Part shown: one piece after another, positions 19,736-28,393 of the stretch | Position numbering within the stretch: position 1 is the stretch's first letter | How the letters are laid out: each line of letters opens with the position of its first letter | Assembly (NCBI GenBank): GCA_003136635.1 | Contig: PLFD01000035.1 | Coordinates: forward strand, 17,359 to 81,358 | DNA from: a candidate division FCPU426 bacterium | Lineage (GTDB): Bacteria > Oederibacteriota > Muellerivitia > Muellerivitales > Muellerivitaceae | DNA: 64,000 bases | Direction: 5' to 3' | Notes under the pieces: generated by a model | The model's database searches: none | Seen by the model: the letters and a program-made list of their open reading frames with translations, nothing else | What the model was told of the DNA's origin: nothing | Made by a program: the position numbers and the translations under genes

Positions 19736-20515
19736 TCACAAATCCGTAAATTGCGGCTGGCGTTTTTCCACAAAAGCCTTCACGCCTTCTTTCATATCAG
19801 GCGATTTGCAACAGGCGCCAAAACCCTCGAGTTCAACCTTTAGGCCCTCTTCCAAGGATAGTTGATCCAATCCCTGGTAAACCGCCTTCAGCGTCTGGGC
19901 AATCCCCACTGCCGGTTTCATGGCGATTTTCTTGGCCAACCCCTGGGCTTGGCGCAGTACTTCGGCTTCCGGTACCACATGATTGACCAATCCCAAAGCT
20001 TTAGCATCTAGCGGAGGAATACTATCGCCCGTAAGAATCCACTCCAGCGCTTTGCCCGTTCCCACCAGGCGGGATAACCGTTGGGTGCCGCCAAAGCCGG
20101 GGATGATTCCCAGGTTGATTTCCGGCTGACCCAGTTTGGCGTGATCCGACGCGATGCGGATGTGACAGGCCATCGCCAATTCCATCCCGCCGCCCAGACA
20201 AACGCCGTTAATGGCGGCAATGACGGGTTTTTTCAACCGTTCGATTTTCGTGAAAATCCTCTGGCCAAACCCCGCCGCTTTTTTACCATCTTCTTCCGAT
20301 TGAATTTGAGAGAACTCTTTAATATCAGCCCCCGCGATAAACACTGGACCGACGCCGGTGAGAACTATCACCTTCACATCTTTGGTCGTTTCGAGCTCGT
20401 CGAACATCGCTTCCAGTTCTTTCAAAACTTCCTGCGAAAGAGCATTGACCGGCGGATGGTTAATGGTAACTGTGGCGACTTTACTCTCGATAGCTACACT
20501 TAAAAATTGTCCCAT
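19736..20515 (-). CDS. Enoyl-CoA hydratase/isomerase family protein
   Basis: 259 residues from ATG 20515 with GGAGG five bases upstream. It is a crotonase fold: VTINHPPVNALSQEV, oxyanion-hole IAGADIKEFSQI, CLGGGMELAMACHIRIAS, and the catalytic Glu region GQPEINLGIIPGFGGTQRL with both glutamates of classical hydratases. It would hydrate trans-2-enoyl-CoA to 3-hydroxyacyl-CoA, the substrate of the dehydrogenase encoded just upstream. A palindromic repeat separates the two genes. Confidence 0.92.
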   Translation of the reverse strand: MGQFLSVAIESKVATVTINHPPVNALSQEVLKELEAMFDELETTKDVKVIVLTGVGPVFIAGADIKEFSQIQSEEDGKKAAGFGQRIFTKIERLKKPVIAAINGVCLGGGMELAMACHIRIASDHAKLGQPEINLGIIPGFGGTQRLSRLVGTGKALEWILTGDSIPPLDAKALGLVNHVVPEAEVLRQAQGLAKKIAMKPAVGIAQTLKAVYQGLDQLSLEEGLKVELEGFGACCKSPDMKEGVKAFVEKRQPQFTDL

Positions 20516-20529
20516 AAAAACCTCCAATT

Positions 20530-20625
20530 TTTTTGAACCACAGAGTACACAGAGTTTTCAGAGTAAAAAATTTTGATGAACATGAAATATTTTAAGCCTT
20601 ACTTTGTGAACTCTGTGGTGAATAA
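20530..20625. repeat. Palindromic intergenic repeat, CCACAGAGTACACAGAG family (copy A)
   Basis: GAACCACAGAGTACACAGAG near 20535 is mirrored by ACTTTGTGAACTCTGTGGTG at 20601-20620, an imperfect inverted repeat of about 20 bp around 45 bp. Related copies lie at 26675-26813, 31895-32006 and 59535-59625. Confidence 0.7.
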
Positions 20626-21837
20626 TCAATAATTAAAAAAGCCTCTCTTTGTTTTTTGACCCAGGTAATTGGCCGAAACCATGCGTTTGAGAATCGGCGC
20701 GGGCCAAAAACGGGGGCCTAATTGCTTTGAAAACTCTTTCAGTTTTTCAACCACCACATCAATCCCAATGGCGTCAGCGGTATGCAACGGTCCGCCTTTA
20801 TCCTGTGGATAACCCGTGCCCGCCAGCATGGCCAGGTCGATATCCGAGGGAGAAGCCACGTTTTCTTCCAAACAAAAAGCCGCTTCGTTAATCATTTGAA
20901 ACACCAGCCGTTCGGGTGAAAAAGGCGTGCCCTTGATTCCGGTTTTGGCCTGAATCGCGTCAACCGTCGGTTTCAAATCGCCTGTTTTCGACTCGTCATA
21001 AACATAAAAACCAATCCCATTCTTCACACCCAGTCGGTTGTTCTTATGCATTTCTCCCAAAATCTCGGCGGCTTTCATGCGGGGTCCGAAAGAATCATAA
21101 AGAATCATGGAAACATCGGCGCATACATCCAATCCCAGCATATCCAAAAGGGCAAAAGGCCCCATGGGCATACCGAAAGCGCGCATCGCTTTGTCAATTT
21201 CATCAGCGGGGGCGGAGCCTTCCTGAAAAGCATAGGCCGCCTCATTGAGATATGGCAGTAAAAGTCGGTTCACCAAAAAACCTGCGCATTCTTTAACCCG
21301 AACCGGCATCTTGCGGAGCGATTCAACAAAAGCAACGGCATCATCCACTGTTTCGGTTGAGGTTTGAAGACCCGGTATAACTTCAACCAGCTTCATGACG
21401 GGCGCCGGATTAAAAAAGTGAATGCCAATAACTTTATCGGACTTTTTCACCGCCGAGGCGATTTGGCTGATGGAAAGAGCGGAGGTATTGCTGGCCATAA
21501 TGGCAGTTTCGGGCAGAACCTTTTCGAGTTCCTGGAATACCTGGTGCTTCACCTTCATGTTTTCAAAGACTGCTTCAATGACCAGGTCGCAGTCCTTAAA
21601 GTCGTCATAAGACGTGGTTCCCATTACCAGCTTCATCTTTTGGTCCATTTCAGAAGCGGTCATTTTACCTTTGTCCACGCGGCCCTGATAAACCTTGCGG
21701 ATCATCCCAATGCCCTTGTCCACGCGCTCCTGATCCGTATCTTTCAAAACCACCGGAAGGCCGGAAAAAGAAATCACCTGCGCGATACCGGCGCCCATTG
21801 CCCCCGCGCCCACCACACCCGCCTTATAAATGAACAT
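20626..21837 (-). CDS. 3-hydroxyacyl-CoA dehydrogenase
   Basis: 403 residues from ATG 21837 with GGAGG five bases upstream. A Rossmann NAD domain begins AGVVGAGAMGAGIAQV. The catalytic region includes SNTSALSIS and GIHFFNPAPVMKLVEVIPG. Two copies of the C-terminal 3HCDH helical domain follow (about residues 185-280 and 305-400), both with the G-P-hydrophobic-D pattern (MGPFALLDMLGLDV and DKGGPLHTADAIGIDV). It oxidises 3-hydroxyacyl-CoA to 3-ketoacyl-CoA with NAD. With the hydratase it gives two consecutive steps; no thiolase is adjacent. Confidence 0.93.
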   Translation of the reverse strand: MFIYKAGVVGAGAMGAGIAQVISFSGLPVVLKDTDQERVDKGIGMIRKVYQGRVDKGKMTASEMDQKMKLVMGTTSYDDFKDCDLVIEAVFENMKVKHQVFQELEKVLPETAIMASNTSALSISQIASAVKKSDKVIGIHFFNPAPVMKLVEVIPGLQTSTETVDDAVAFVESLRKMPVRVKECAGFLVNRLLLPYLNEAAYAFQEGSAPADEIDKAMRAFGMPMGPFALLDMLGLDVCADVSMILYDSFGPRMKAAEILGEMHKNNRLGVKNGIGFYVYDESKTGDLKPTVDAIQAKTGIKGTPFSPERLVFQMINEAAFCLEENVASPSDIDLAMLAGTGYPQDKGGPLHTADAIGIDVVVEKLKEFSKQLGPRFWPAPILKRMVSANYLGQKTKRGFFNY

Positions 21838-21942
21838 AACCGCCTCCGTTTTCACTTGGGGTATACAGGCTCAACGCTCAAGAAGACTTGCGAATTTGAT
21901 TGTAAAGCTCAGGGGAGGCAGGTACAAGTAGGATTGCCTTTA

Positions 21943-21978
21943 AAAATAAAAAGCTCCGGAACTAGCCAAGAGCTTTCA
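21943..21978 (-). terminator. Terminator after the 22021-23304 lipoprotein gene
   Basis: The GAAAGCTC...GAGCTTT stem on the minus strand is followed by TTATTTTT, about 40 bp past the stop codon. Confidence 0.65.
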
Positions 21979-22020
21979 AAAGAATTTATGAATTAAAAAA
22001 TTTGATTAGCTGTTTTAGAT

Positions 22021-23304
22021 TTAGTAACCACTTGCCGGTGCAGCGGTAAAAGTAACTGAACCATTGGCTCCATTGGAACTGACACCGTAGTCGGTATAAA
22101 CCCCATTATTTGATTCCAAAACCGACGTAGTTCCCGAGAACGATGTTAAATTTTCAATAAGGGAAATAATACCGCCGCCAGAATTACCAATTGCCATAAT
22201 GCTTGAGCTTCCTGATGATCCTGCGTTCGCGGTTAATTTACCTGAGCCTGTAATAGTACTGGCTTCTATTAGAATGGAGCCACCCGCGCCGCCCGCGCCG
22301 TCTTCATACCCGCACCCGCAACTACCACAACCAGCGAAACCATCCATATCTATTGTTCCATTAATAACTGCAGGGGCAACTTGATTGGTCGCGGGATTGT
22401 AAACAACAATCCAAATCAAACCACCACCCCAACCCGCTGGAGCAATATAAATTCCACCGCACATATTTGGCTCTCCACCACCGCTTCCCATATAAACCGG
22501 GTGAACAGGATCATCATTGGCCGCGCCACCCTTAACAACGCTATAAGCATCGTTAACATATGACGGCAAAAGAAAACCATAACCACCCATTCCCCCATGT
22601 CCCGCCCCACTGGACGGATAGCCATTATTGTCTGAACTGGAAAAACCATTTCCGGGACCCCACATATTCGGTTGACCAGGCCCAACAGCTCCGCCCCCGT
22701 AAGTCACAGGCAACCCATTTGCGGCAGAAAAAGTTATATCGGGTGTTGTATTAGTTTCTGTTGACCAATATCCCAGTCCCCTAATCGTCGCACCCGCCCC
22801 CAAAGTAAAAGACTGGGCGAAAATAGTAACTCCGCCGCCTAAAGTCACCAGCGCACTGCCGCTGATATCAACTGTATTAAAATAATAGTCGCCTCCCTGC
22901 AGTATCGTGGTGCCTGAACTCATAATAAAATTCGAACTGGAAACGGTAAAAGTAGCCGTATTGGTCGGGGTATATGTTTCTGTAGGCGTATAAGTATTTG
23001 TGACTGTATTCGTTGCGGTTTTTGTCGCGGTATTGGTAGCGGTGTCTGTCGGCGTACTGGTGATAATATTAGTTGCTGTGTTGGTAAGCGTAATTGTTGG
23101 GGTATTTGTAAAAGTGTTTATCGGCAACCCAGTAGCTGTGTTAGTGGGGGTATTAGTCGAAGAAAAAGTCGGCGTAAAAGTTATAGAAAGTAAAGAAGCT
23201 GAAGTGGGAAGAACTCCCGTATTCTTATTACAAGCCCAGGGCAATACACCCGTTAACAACAAACCAAGAATTAGAAATAGGTTTAAATAGTTTCGATTTC
23301 TCAT
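22021..23304 (-). CDS. Lipoprotein with TNTPT linker and Gly-rich repetitive C-terminal region
   Basis: 427 residues. The signal peptide ends in a lipobox (GVLPWACNKNTG). Residues about 50-120 are TNTPTNTAT repeats, which would act as an extended stalk. The C-terminal 300 residues are Gly/Ser/Asn-rich, beginning with a short beta-helix-like piece (GGDYYFNTVDISGSALVTLGGGVTI) and continuing with glycine patches resembling PE-PGRS or adhesin-like surface domains. Unlike two other TNTPT proteins here it has no FlgD-Ig-like end. It is probably a surface-displayed lipoprotein; function unknown. Confidence 0.7.
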   Translation of the reverse strand: MRNRNYLNLFLILGLLLTGVLPWACNKNTGVLPTSASLLSITFTPTFSSTNTPTNTATGLPINTFTNTPTITLTNTATNIITSTPTDTATNTATKTATNTVTNTYTPTETYTPTNTATFTVSSSNFIMSSGTTILQGGDYYFNTVDISGSALVTLGGGVTIFAQSFTLGAGATIRGLGYWSTETNTTPDITFSAANGLPVTYGGGAVGPGQPNMWGPGNGFSSSDNNGYPSSGAGHGGMGGYGFLLPSYVNDAYSVVKGGAANDDPVHPVYMGSGGGEPNMCGGIYIAPAGWGGGLIWIVVYNPATNQVAPAVINGTIDMDGFAGCGSCGCGYEDGAGGAGGSILIEASTITGSGKLTANAGSSGSSSIMAIGNSGGGIISLIENLTSFSGTTSVLESNNGVYTDYGVSSNGANGSVTFTAAPASGY

Positions 23305-23425
23305 GTAGTTATCATACTCTTCTGATGACCCCTTCCAATGTTAAATCGTTAAATTCCCCTAAAAGTGCCTAATTTATGGCTAAAACACTTTTTGAAATTA
23401 CGGATTTTTGAATCCGGAATGGCCT

Positions 23426-25333
23426 TTATTGACCTAATTGAGTGACGGTTTGAAGTTCGCTATTCATGACTGATATGACCCTGGCATTCGTGTCAAACCC
23501 CCGTTGGGCGATAATCATATTGGTTAATTCGACCGTCAAATCCACATTGGAACCTTCTAACGAATCGCCTTCAATGGTTCCCAAACCGTTTTGGCCCGCC
23601 AAACCAAGCTGCATCGCTCCGGAATTACGGGAGGTGGAATAATAATTACTGCCCGTATTATTAAGTCCATCCGGGTTATTCACTGAAGCCAGCGCCACTT
23701 GCGCCAGATTCAGCTTTTGACCATTAGAAAAAGACCCAATGATTTTGCCTGATTCATCAAAATTAAGACTCTGTAAGGTTCCGTCCGAATAGCCGTTCTG
23801 TGTAGCCCCGACGTGGCTGTCCGGTACATAAGTATTCACCCCGTTAATCGTCTGATAAGTTCCCTGAGCATCGCCCGTAAGGCCATCGCGCTGCCCCACT
23901 CCTATCGCCCCAAAAGTCCCAAAGTTCAAAGTAACTTGCGTGATTTCCGCACCCGTACTGGGAATCGGAGAAATGGGTAAAGGATTATTAACGGGCGGAA
24001 GATAGATATGGGGAGAAGCCGGAAATCCGCCGGAGGGTGGAACGCCAAAAATATTACCAGGCGGAACGCCAAAACCCCCGCCAGCTGAGGCTAAAGACCC
24101 ATCCGTATTAAAATAAATGAGATCGCCTATTTCAATCTGTCCCAGCACTCCTTCGTCGTAACCGGACAGAGGCGCGGTATCCCCCTCAAGAATTCCAGTC
24201 CCGCCTAACAAACTAGCGGTCGAAACCGCTTGTCCCCCCGTGGTGTCAAAGGCATACCAGGCATAGGCCGCCTGACTGGGACCGGTCGTGGTATTAATTC
24301 CCCCCGCGCCCAAATCATTCACTTGATAAAATTGAATCGTAACCTGCCTCTGTTGTCCATTGGAGTCATAAACCGTTTCACTTATTTGTGTCGCGGGCGG
24401 CAGCGGCGGTTGTTGTTCCCAGGCGTAATTGCCTTGGTTAGCCGTCACTAAATTGAGGTCAATCCCAAAATCCACAATGGGCGACTGAGCCGCCGTAAAA
24501 TCCGCGGTTTGCTGGATGGCGTAAGACGTTGCGGCGGTCACCGGACCCGGAGGGATGGCTTGTTCTGTCGCGACCGCCGGATTCAACGTGGGAAACCCCG
24601 CCAAAAGCCCCTGGTCAATGCTTACCGCCAAAGGCAAGACAGGCTGTCCGTTGGGATTTATATTCAGAACTCCGCCGCTAGTCGTGGCTTGCTGAAAGGC
24701 ATCCAAATTTCCCTGAAGATTCATCACCGTCGTGGCCTTCGGCGGCATGGTCATATTGGGATTAATTTGAATGTTGGTGATATTCGCCGTATCCGATGTA
24801 TTCAATTGGTAAGAGGCGTTTGTAATCACAGCCGGTACAGAGGGAGGAGCAAAAGGAGATCCTAAATTAGAAAAACTATTAATTGTCGTTCGTGTGTATT
24901 GAAGACTGGCGTTATAACCCTGAATGAGTCCGCCATTGCCATCCACTAAATTTCCATTGCTATCAAAATTCAAATTACCCGCGCGGGTTAGGTAAGTTCC
25001 GCTTCCACTTTTAGCGACTAAAAATCCATTTCCCTGAATAGAGATATCTGTGGAGACACCGGTCGCCTGAGTTGACCCCTGCGCAAAATTGGCCTGGATG
25101 GATTGAACCCTGGTGCCTGTCCCCAGCGACCTCGGATCAACACCGCCCATTTCGGACAAGGCATTATCGCCCGATCCGTTGAAAAGGGATTGGTTGAACT
25201 GATCCGCGAAACTCACCGAACTGGACTTATAGCCGGTGGTATTGGAGTTGGAAATATTATTTCCAATCACGTCTAACCACGTACTATCCGATTGCAGCCC
25301 GGAGATCGCGCTATAGAGGGCGGATGAAGCCAT
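23426..25333 (-). CDS. flgE: Flagellar hook protein
   Basis: 635 residues from ATG 25333 (a TTG lies one codon upstream). The N-terminus MASSALYSAISGLQSDSTWLDVIGNNISNSNTTGYK, quoted in parts, is the rod/hook signature. The C-terminus reads LEGSNVDLTVELTNMIIAQRGFDTNARVISVMNSELQTVTQLG, the matching C-terminal helix. The central region is enlarged and Pro/Gly-rich, accounting for the length above typical 400-residue hook proteins. FlgE polymers form the flexible hook joining filament and rod and leave the cell through the flagellar export apparatus. No other flagellar gene (flgD, fliK, flgG) is visible nearby. Confidence 0.9.
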   Translation of the reverse strand: MASSALYSAISGLQSDSTWLDVIGNNISNSNTTGYKSSSVSFADQFNQSLFNGSGDNALSEMGGVDPRSLGTGTRVQSIQANFAQGSTQATGVSTDISIQGNGFLVAKSGSGTYLTRAGNLNFDSNGNLVDGNGGLIQGYNASLQYTRTTINSFSNLGSPFAPPSVPAVITNASYQLNTSDTANITNIQINPNMTMPPKATTVMNLQGNLDAFQQATTSGGVLNINPNGQPVLPLAVSIDQGLLAGFPTLNPAVATEQAIPPGPVTAATSYAIQQTADFTAAQSPIVDFGIDLNLVTANQGNYAWEQQPPLPPATQISETVYDSNGQQRQVTIQFYQVNDLGAGGINTTTGPSQAAYAWYAFDTTGGQAVSTASLLGGTGILEGDTAPLSGYDEGVLGQIEIGDLIYFNTDGSLASAGGGFGVPPGNIFGVPPSGGFPASPHIYLPPVNNPLPISPIPSTGAEITQVTLNFGTFGAIGVGQRDGLTGDAQGTYQTINGVNTYVPDSHVGATQNGYSDGTLQSLNFDESGKIIGSFSNGQKLNLAQVALASVNNPDGLNNTGSNYYSTSRNSGAMQLGLAGQNGLGTIEGDSLEGSNVDLTVELTNMIIAQRGFDTNARVISVMNSELQTVTQLGQ

Positions 25334-25485
25334 CAATTGTCACTTTCGAATAATGTCAGTGTCGTCAGGGCGTGGTAAATCGCCTCACCTAACGGCTTTT
25401 TTTAAGGAATTCTTGAGGAAAAACGGAGGTAATCCGGCAGATAAACCGGCTAAAAACCAATAAAAACAAAAGAAAATTCATGAGG

Positions 25486-25527
25486 ACAAAAAAATACCGC
25501 CTTTTCCAATGAAGAAAAGACGGTATT
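25486..25527 (-). terminator. Terminator after SET-domain gene
   Basis: The AATACCGTCTTTTC stem pairs with GGAAAAGGCGGTATT (one mismatch) and is followed by TTTTTTTG on the minus strand, 15 bp after the stop. Confidence 0.85.
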
Positions 25528-25543
25528 AAGAATTAAAGGATGA

Positions 25544-26044
25544 TTAAACCGCTACCGGTGTTTTAGAACGAAATTGGGGTCCCACTTGCACCTTGCCGGT
25601 GCAACTGGCTGTACCACAATGGCAGTTAAACTCGTAAGTCCAGTTGCCAATGTTGTCGGTCTTACGGTAGTCCCAGCTGATTTCCTCACCCGCCGGAATA
25701 TCCCGGGAAGCGAGAAGAATAATGCCGTTCTCAATATGCGCGCTGGGAGTACAGGCGTGGTTCACGAAACAGAGAGGGTCGCAGCCGTTTTCATAATCAT
25801 GAAGCATGATGAAACCGGGATAAATATACATCGCATGATCGATATTCAGCTTTTCGGGCGCGACGTTCTTTTTTAAAGTATCAATGTCTTCTTCGGGCAT
25901 CACGATTCCGCCGAAAACCCCAACCACGTCTCCCTTTTTAATTTTACGAACGGAGTAAACCCCTTTACCTTCCATACCGCTTTGCTTCACCTCAACCGCT
26001 TCACTCACCCAAGGCTTTATTTTCATGAGCTTTTGTTCAACCAT
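25544..26044 (-). CDS. SET-domain protein (putative lysine methyltransferase)
   Basis: 166 residues. The SET fold is visible in order: KQSGMEGKGVYSVRKIKKGD (residues 20-39), FVNHACTPSAHIENG (93-107, the NHxCxPN pseudoknot motif), PAGEEISWDYR (117-127), and a post-SET zinc motif CHCGTASCTGK (141-151). It would transfer a methyl group from S-adenosylmethionine to a lysine, probably on a protein. Bacterial copies are often viewed as horizontal acquisitions. The start at ATG 26044 has AGAAGG directly against it; an ATG at residue 7 is an alternative. Confidence 0.85.
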   Translation of the reverse strand: MVEQKLMKIKPWVSEAVEVKQSGMEGKGVYSVRKIKKGDVVGVFGGIVMPEEDIDTLKKNVAPEKLNIDHAMYIYPGFIMLHDYENGCDPLCFVNHACTPSAHIENGIILLASRDIPAGEEISWDYRKTDNIGNWTYEFNCHCGTASCTGKVQVGPQFRSKTPVAV

Positions 26045-26180
26045 CCTTCTTCTCGTAATACCTGGGTTAAACCCCGGCTTGGGGAGTGATTCTAGCGCAA
26101 AGGGTCCCCCGGTTCATGGATTGTTTGGGGGCTTTTCGGGGGGTTTAAAAGGGGTTTTGAAAATATCTTTTAAGGTAGCT

Positions 26181-26645
26181 TCAAATGTGACAGCTTCCCA
26201 GACCCCGTTTGGCCAGGTATTGCTGGTGATAATCCTCGGCTTTCCAAAAGGTTTTGGCGGGCACAATTTCAGTCACGATCTCCCGGGGAAAGAGCTTCTG
26301 CGCTTTTTCCTTGGAAGCCTTGGCGGTTTTTTCCTGCTCGGGGCTATGGAAAAAAATGGCCGAGCGGTATTGGGTGCCGACATCCGGACCCTGGCGGTTT
26401 AACGTGGTCGGGTTATGCCCCTTCCAGAAAACATCCAGAAGAGCGTCATAGCCAATTTGGGCGGGATCGTAAGTGACTTCCACCACTTCGGCATGAAGGG
26501 TGCGGCCAGTGCAGACATCCTCGTAAGTTGGGCGTTCCAAATGGCCACCCTCATAACCGACGGCGGTAGATGTGACGCCTTTTAATTGGCGGAAAGATTC
26601 TTCCACTCCCCAAAAACAGCCTGCCCCAAAAGTAGCTTTTTCCAT
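26181..26645 (-). CDS. msrA: Peptide-methionine (S)-S-oxide reductase MsrA
   Basis: 154 residues, ATG 26645 with GGAGG five bases upstream. Catalytic motif [10 protein letters not shown] has the nucleophile Cys10. [20 protein letters not shown] and [11 protein letters not shown] follow, and the C-terminus CHI supplies a possible resolving Cys. It reduces the S-epimer of methionine sulfoxide in proteins using thioredoxin. There is no signal peptide, so it acts in the cytoplasm. Confidence 0.95.
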   Translation of the reverse strand: MEKATFGAGCFWGVEESFRQLKGVTSTAVGYEGGHLERPTYEDVCTGRTLHAEVVEVTYDPAQIGYDALLDVFWKGHNPTTLNRQGPDVGTQYRSAIFFHSPEQEKTAKASKEKAQKLFPREIVTEIVPAKTFWKAEDYHQQYLAKRGLGSCHI

Positions 26646-26674
26646 GATGTCCTCCTAAACTTTTAAAAAATTGA

Positions 26675-26813
26675 TTGAACCACAAAGTTCACAAAGTAAG
26701 GCAAAACTTCGGTTAAAGCTGAAACCAAAAAATATCTTAAACCTCAAATAGTTTATGCCTTAATCAAATTATTTCGATTCACTTTGTGAACTCTGTGTAC
26801 TCCGTGGTGAAAT
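26675..26813. repeat. Palindromic intergenic repeat, CACAGAG family (copy B)
   Basis: TTGAACCACAAAGTTCACAAAGT at the left (20-mer core from 26677) is mirrored by ACTTTGTGAACTCTGTGTAC then CCGTGGTGA at the right, about 90 bp apart. It fills most of the 388-bp gap between msrA and hicB together with a terminator; no gene is supported in that gap. Confidence 0.7.
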
Positions 26814-26949
26814 TTTATCGTCTTACCCCTTTTATACTGAAAAAGAAGAAAAGAAGTTACTTCGCTATGCAGCCTTTTGGTTAATTCGTTTCCCTCGGTG
26901 TCATAGCCATCCTCCACAATTAACGTCGTTGGCAATAGGGATCAGACAA

Positions 26950-26993
26950 AAAAGAAAAACCCCGTAAAAACGTTTCTCTGTCTTTACGAGGTT
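26950..26993 (-). terminator. Terminator after hicAB
   Basis: AACCTCGTAAA pairs with TTTACGGGGTT on the minus strand around a 14-nt loop, followed by TTTTTCTTTTTTG. Confidence 0.8.
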
Positions 26994-27033
26994 CAATTTC
27001 AGTGTTTTTATATTCTCTTGTCATAAGCACGGT

Positions 27034-27252
27034 TTAGGCAAAAGCCAACTTTCTACCTTTTGGCCGGGGGATTTCACGTCCTTCTTCCTTAGCCGTATGA
27101 ATCCATTCTTTGATAATTACCTGAACATTCTTTAATGATTTGCCATAAGTTTCTCCATCGGCCATACAACCGGGCAATTCTGGAACCTCCGCAATAAAAG
27201 CGTGGTCGTCTTCACTCCAATAGATAATCACTTCGTATTTGTCATTCGCCAT
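27034..27252 (-). CDS. hicB: HicB-family antitoxin
   Basis: 72 residues, ATG 27252 with GGAGG upstream inside the end of hicA (11-bp overlap). The partial RNase H fold of HicB is seen: YEVIIYWSEDDHAFIAEVPELPGCMADGETYGKSLKNVQ, quoted in parts. There is no separate C-terminal ribbon-helix-helix or HTH DNA-binding domain, so it is the short form. It would neutralise the HicA toxin by masking its active site. Confidence 0.88.
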   Translation of the reverse strand: MANDKYEVIIYWSEDDHAFIAEVPELPGCMADGETYGKSLKNVQVIIKEWIHTAKEEGREIPRPKGRKLAFA

Positions 27253-27502
27253 TTAATCCTCCAAACTTGTACTTCAAAATCAATCCTCTAACTTGTTTAA
27301 CTTGATAAGGCTTCGCTTTATTGCCGTCCGATTGCAAATTGATGATTTCTTCTACTCCATCTTTTACAAAAATATGATGACTGCCTTTCACGCGTTCCCG
27401 AAATTCCAAATCTTTGAGCAAATGACATAATTCACTAAAACGAATATTGACATCAGCCCTGCCGCTTAGGATTTGTGCTAAAAGCCTTTTTTTCTTACTC
27501 AA
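27242..27502 (-). CDS. hicA: HicA-family mRNA interferase toxin
   Basis: 86 residues. The double-stranded-RNA-binding fold of HicA is recognisable: FSELCHLLKDLEFRERVKGSHHIF, quoted in part, with the catalytic His in GSHHIF (residues 40-45), then IINLQSDGNKAKPYQVKQV. It is slightly longer than classical HicA at the N-terminus. It would cleave mRNA when released by HicB. The toxin-then-antitoxin order with overlap is standard for this family. Confidence 0.85.
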   Translation of the reverse strand: MSKKKRLLAQILSGRADVNIRFSELCHLLKDLEFRERVKGSHHIFVKDGVEEIINLQSDGNKAKPYQVKQVRGLILKYKFGGLNGE

Positions 27503-27598
27503 ATATCTATCCTTTGTTGATTATACCTAAAAACATGAAAAACTGCCTAATACCCGATGAGTGAGCATTGTCGACAAACAAACCGCGGCTGGCAAACC

Positions 27599-28393
27599 TT
27601 AAATAGAATGGAAATCTGTCAAATTACTTTTAAAATCATCGGCTATCCAGCCCTGTTTGAGTGTGAACCAATAAGCTTCCCGAACATTTTCCTCCGAAAG
27701 GCCGGTGGATCTCACTAGGGCTGAAGTGGTTTTTCCCGCCATCGTTTCTTTCATCACGGTCATCAGGATTTCATTTACCGGCGTCACCCTCGGGCTTCCC
27801 TCGTCAGACCAAACCACCAGCGATTCCGGTTCCTTTTTGAACATTTCGCCCTCAAAACCATCCACGCCCTTTTCGGTAAAACCAGCCCAGGCTTTGTGAA
27901 TTTTATAGGCGGATTGCACCAGCCGGACTGAATTCTTAAACCTTAGTTTTGATTCCCGCCCGATTTCAGGCAATTCACCCGTCAACGACGGTTCGGGTGG
28001 AGCGTAAAAAGCCCGCTCCAAAGCCCATTCCAGCCGGGCCACCTCCGGGATAAAGGCCAGATGCTGTATTTCTTCCCGGCCCGCCAAAAAATCCCCAAAG
28101 CCGCCGCCATACTGAATCAGGTCCGAATCACGGGAAGGATTTTGATACAGAAAATCCCGGCTGAAAAAGTTGAAATTATTCTCACCCAGCAGCACCCGGG
28201 TGAAAACATAGGTTTCTTTCATGGCGCCGATCAACCCAAAAACCAGATTGCCCCGGTAAATCTTGAGCCCGTTATGGGGGTCCGAATGCTGAGGGTCCAG
28301 AAAGTAGGACCGAATATGGTTTTTCTGCTCTTCCCCGGGCTTGGCGGTATAAAGAAATTCAATGAACTCCTTTTGCAGTTGTTCAAGCGACAT
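27599..28393 (-). CDS. bufC: BufC/HvfC-family maturation partner protein (DUF2063)
   Basis: 264 residues, overlapping the end of bufB by 11 bp. The N-terminal DUF2063 domain reads LQKEFIEFLYT, LKIYRGNLVFGLIGAMKETY, DFLYQNPSRDSDLIQYG and IPEVARLEWALERAFYAP. The C-terminal half has a winged-helix-like end (SALVRSTGLSEENVREAYWF). BufC-type proteins bind the precursor's leader and partner the MNIO enzyme in bufferin maturation. Established for the family; here it is assigned by sequence and by position in bufA-bufB-bufC order. Confidence 0.85.
   Translation of the reverse strand: MSLEQLQKEFIEFLYTAKPGEEQKNHIRSYFLDPQHSDPHNGLKIYRGNLVFGLIGAMKETYVFTRVLLGENNFNFFSRDFLYQNPSRDSDLIQYGGGFGDFLAGREEIQHLAFIPEVARLEWALERAFYAPPEPSLTGELPEIGRESKLRFKNSVRLVQSAYKIHKAWAGFTEKGVDGFEGEMFKKEPESLVVWSDEGSPRVTPVNEILMTVMKETMAGKTTSALVRSTGLSEENVREAYWFTLKQGWIADDFKSNLTDFHSI

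Noticed and set aside
26753..26935. 60-codon minus-strand frame
   Set aside because: Its second half is a translation of the palindromic repeat B (KFHHGVHRVHKVN); no ribosome site.
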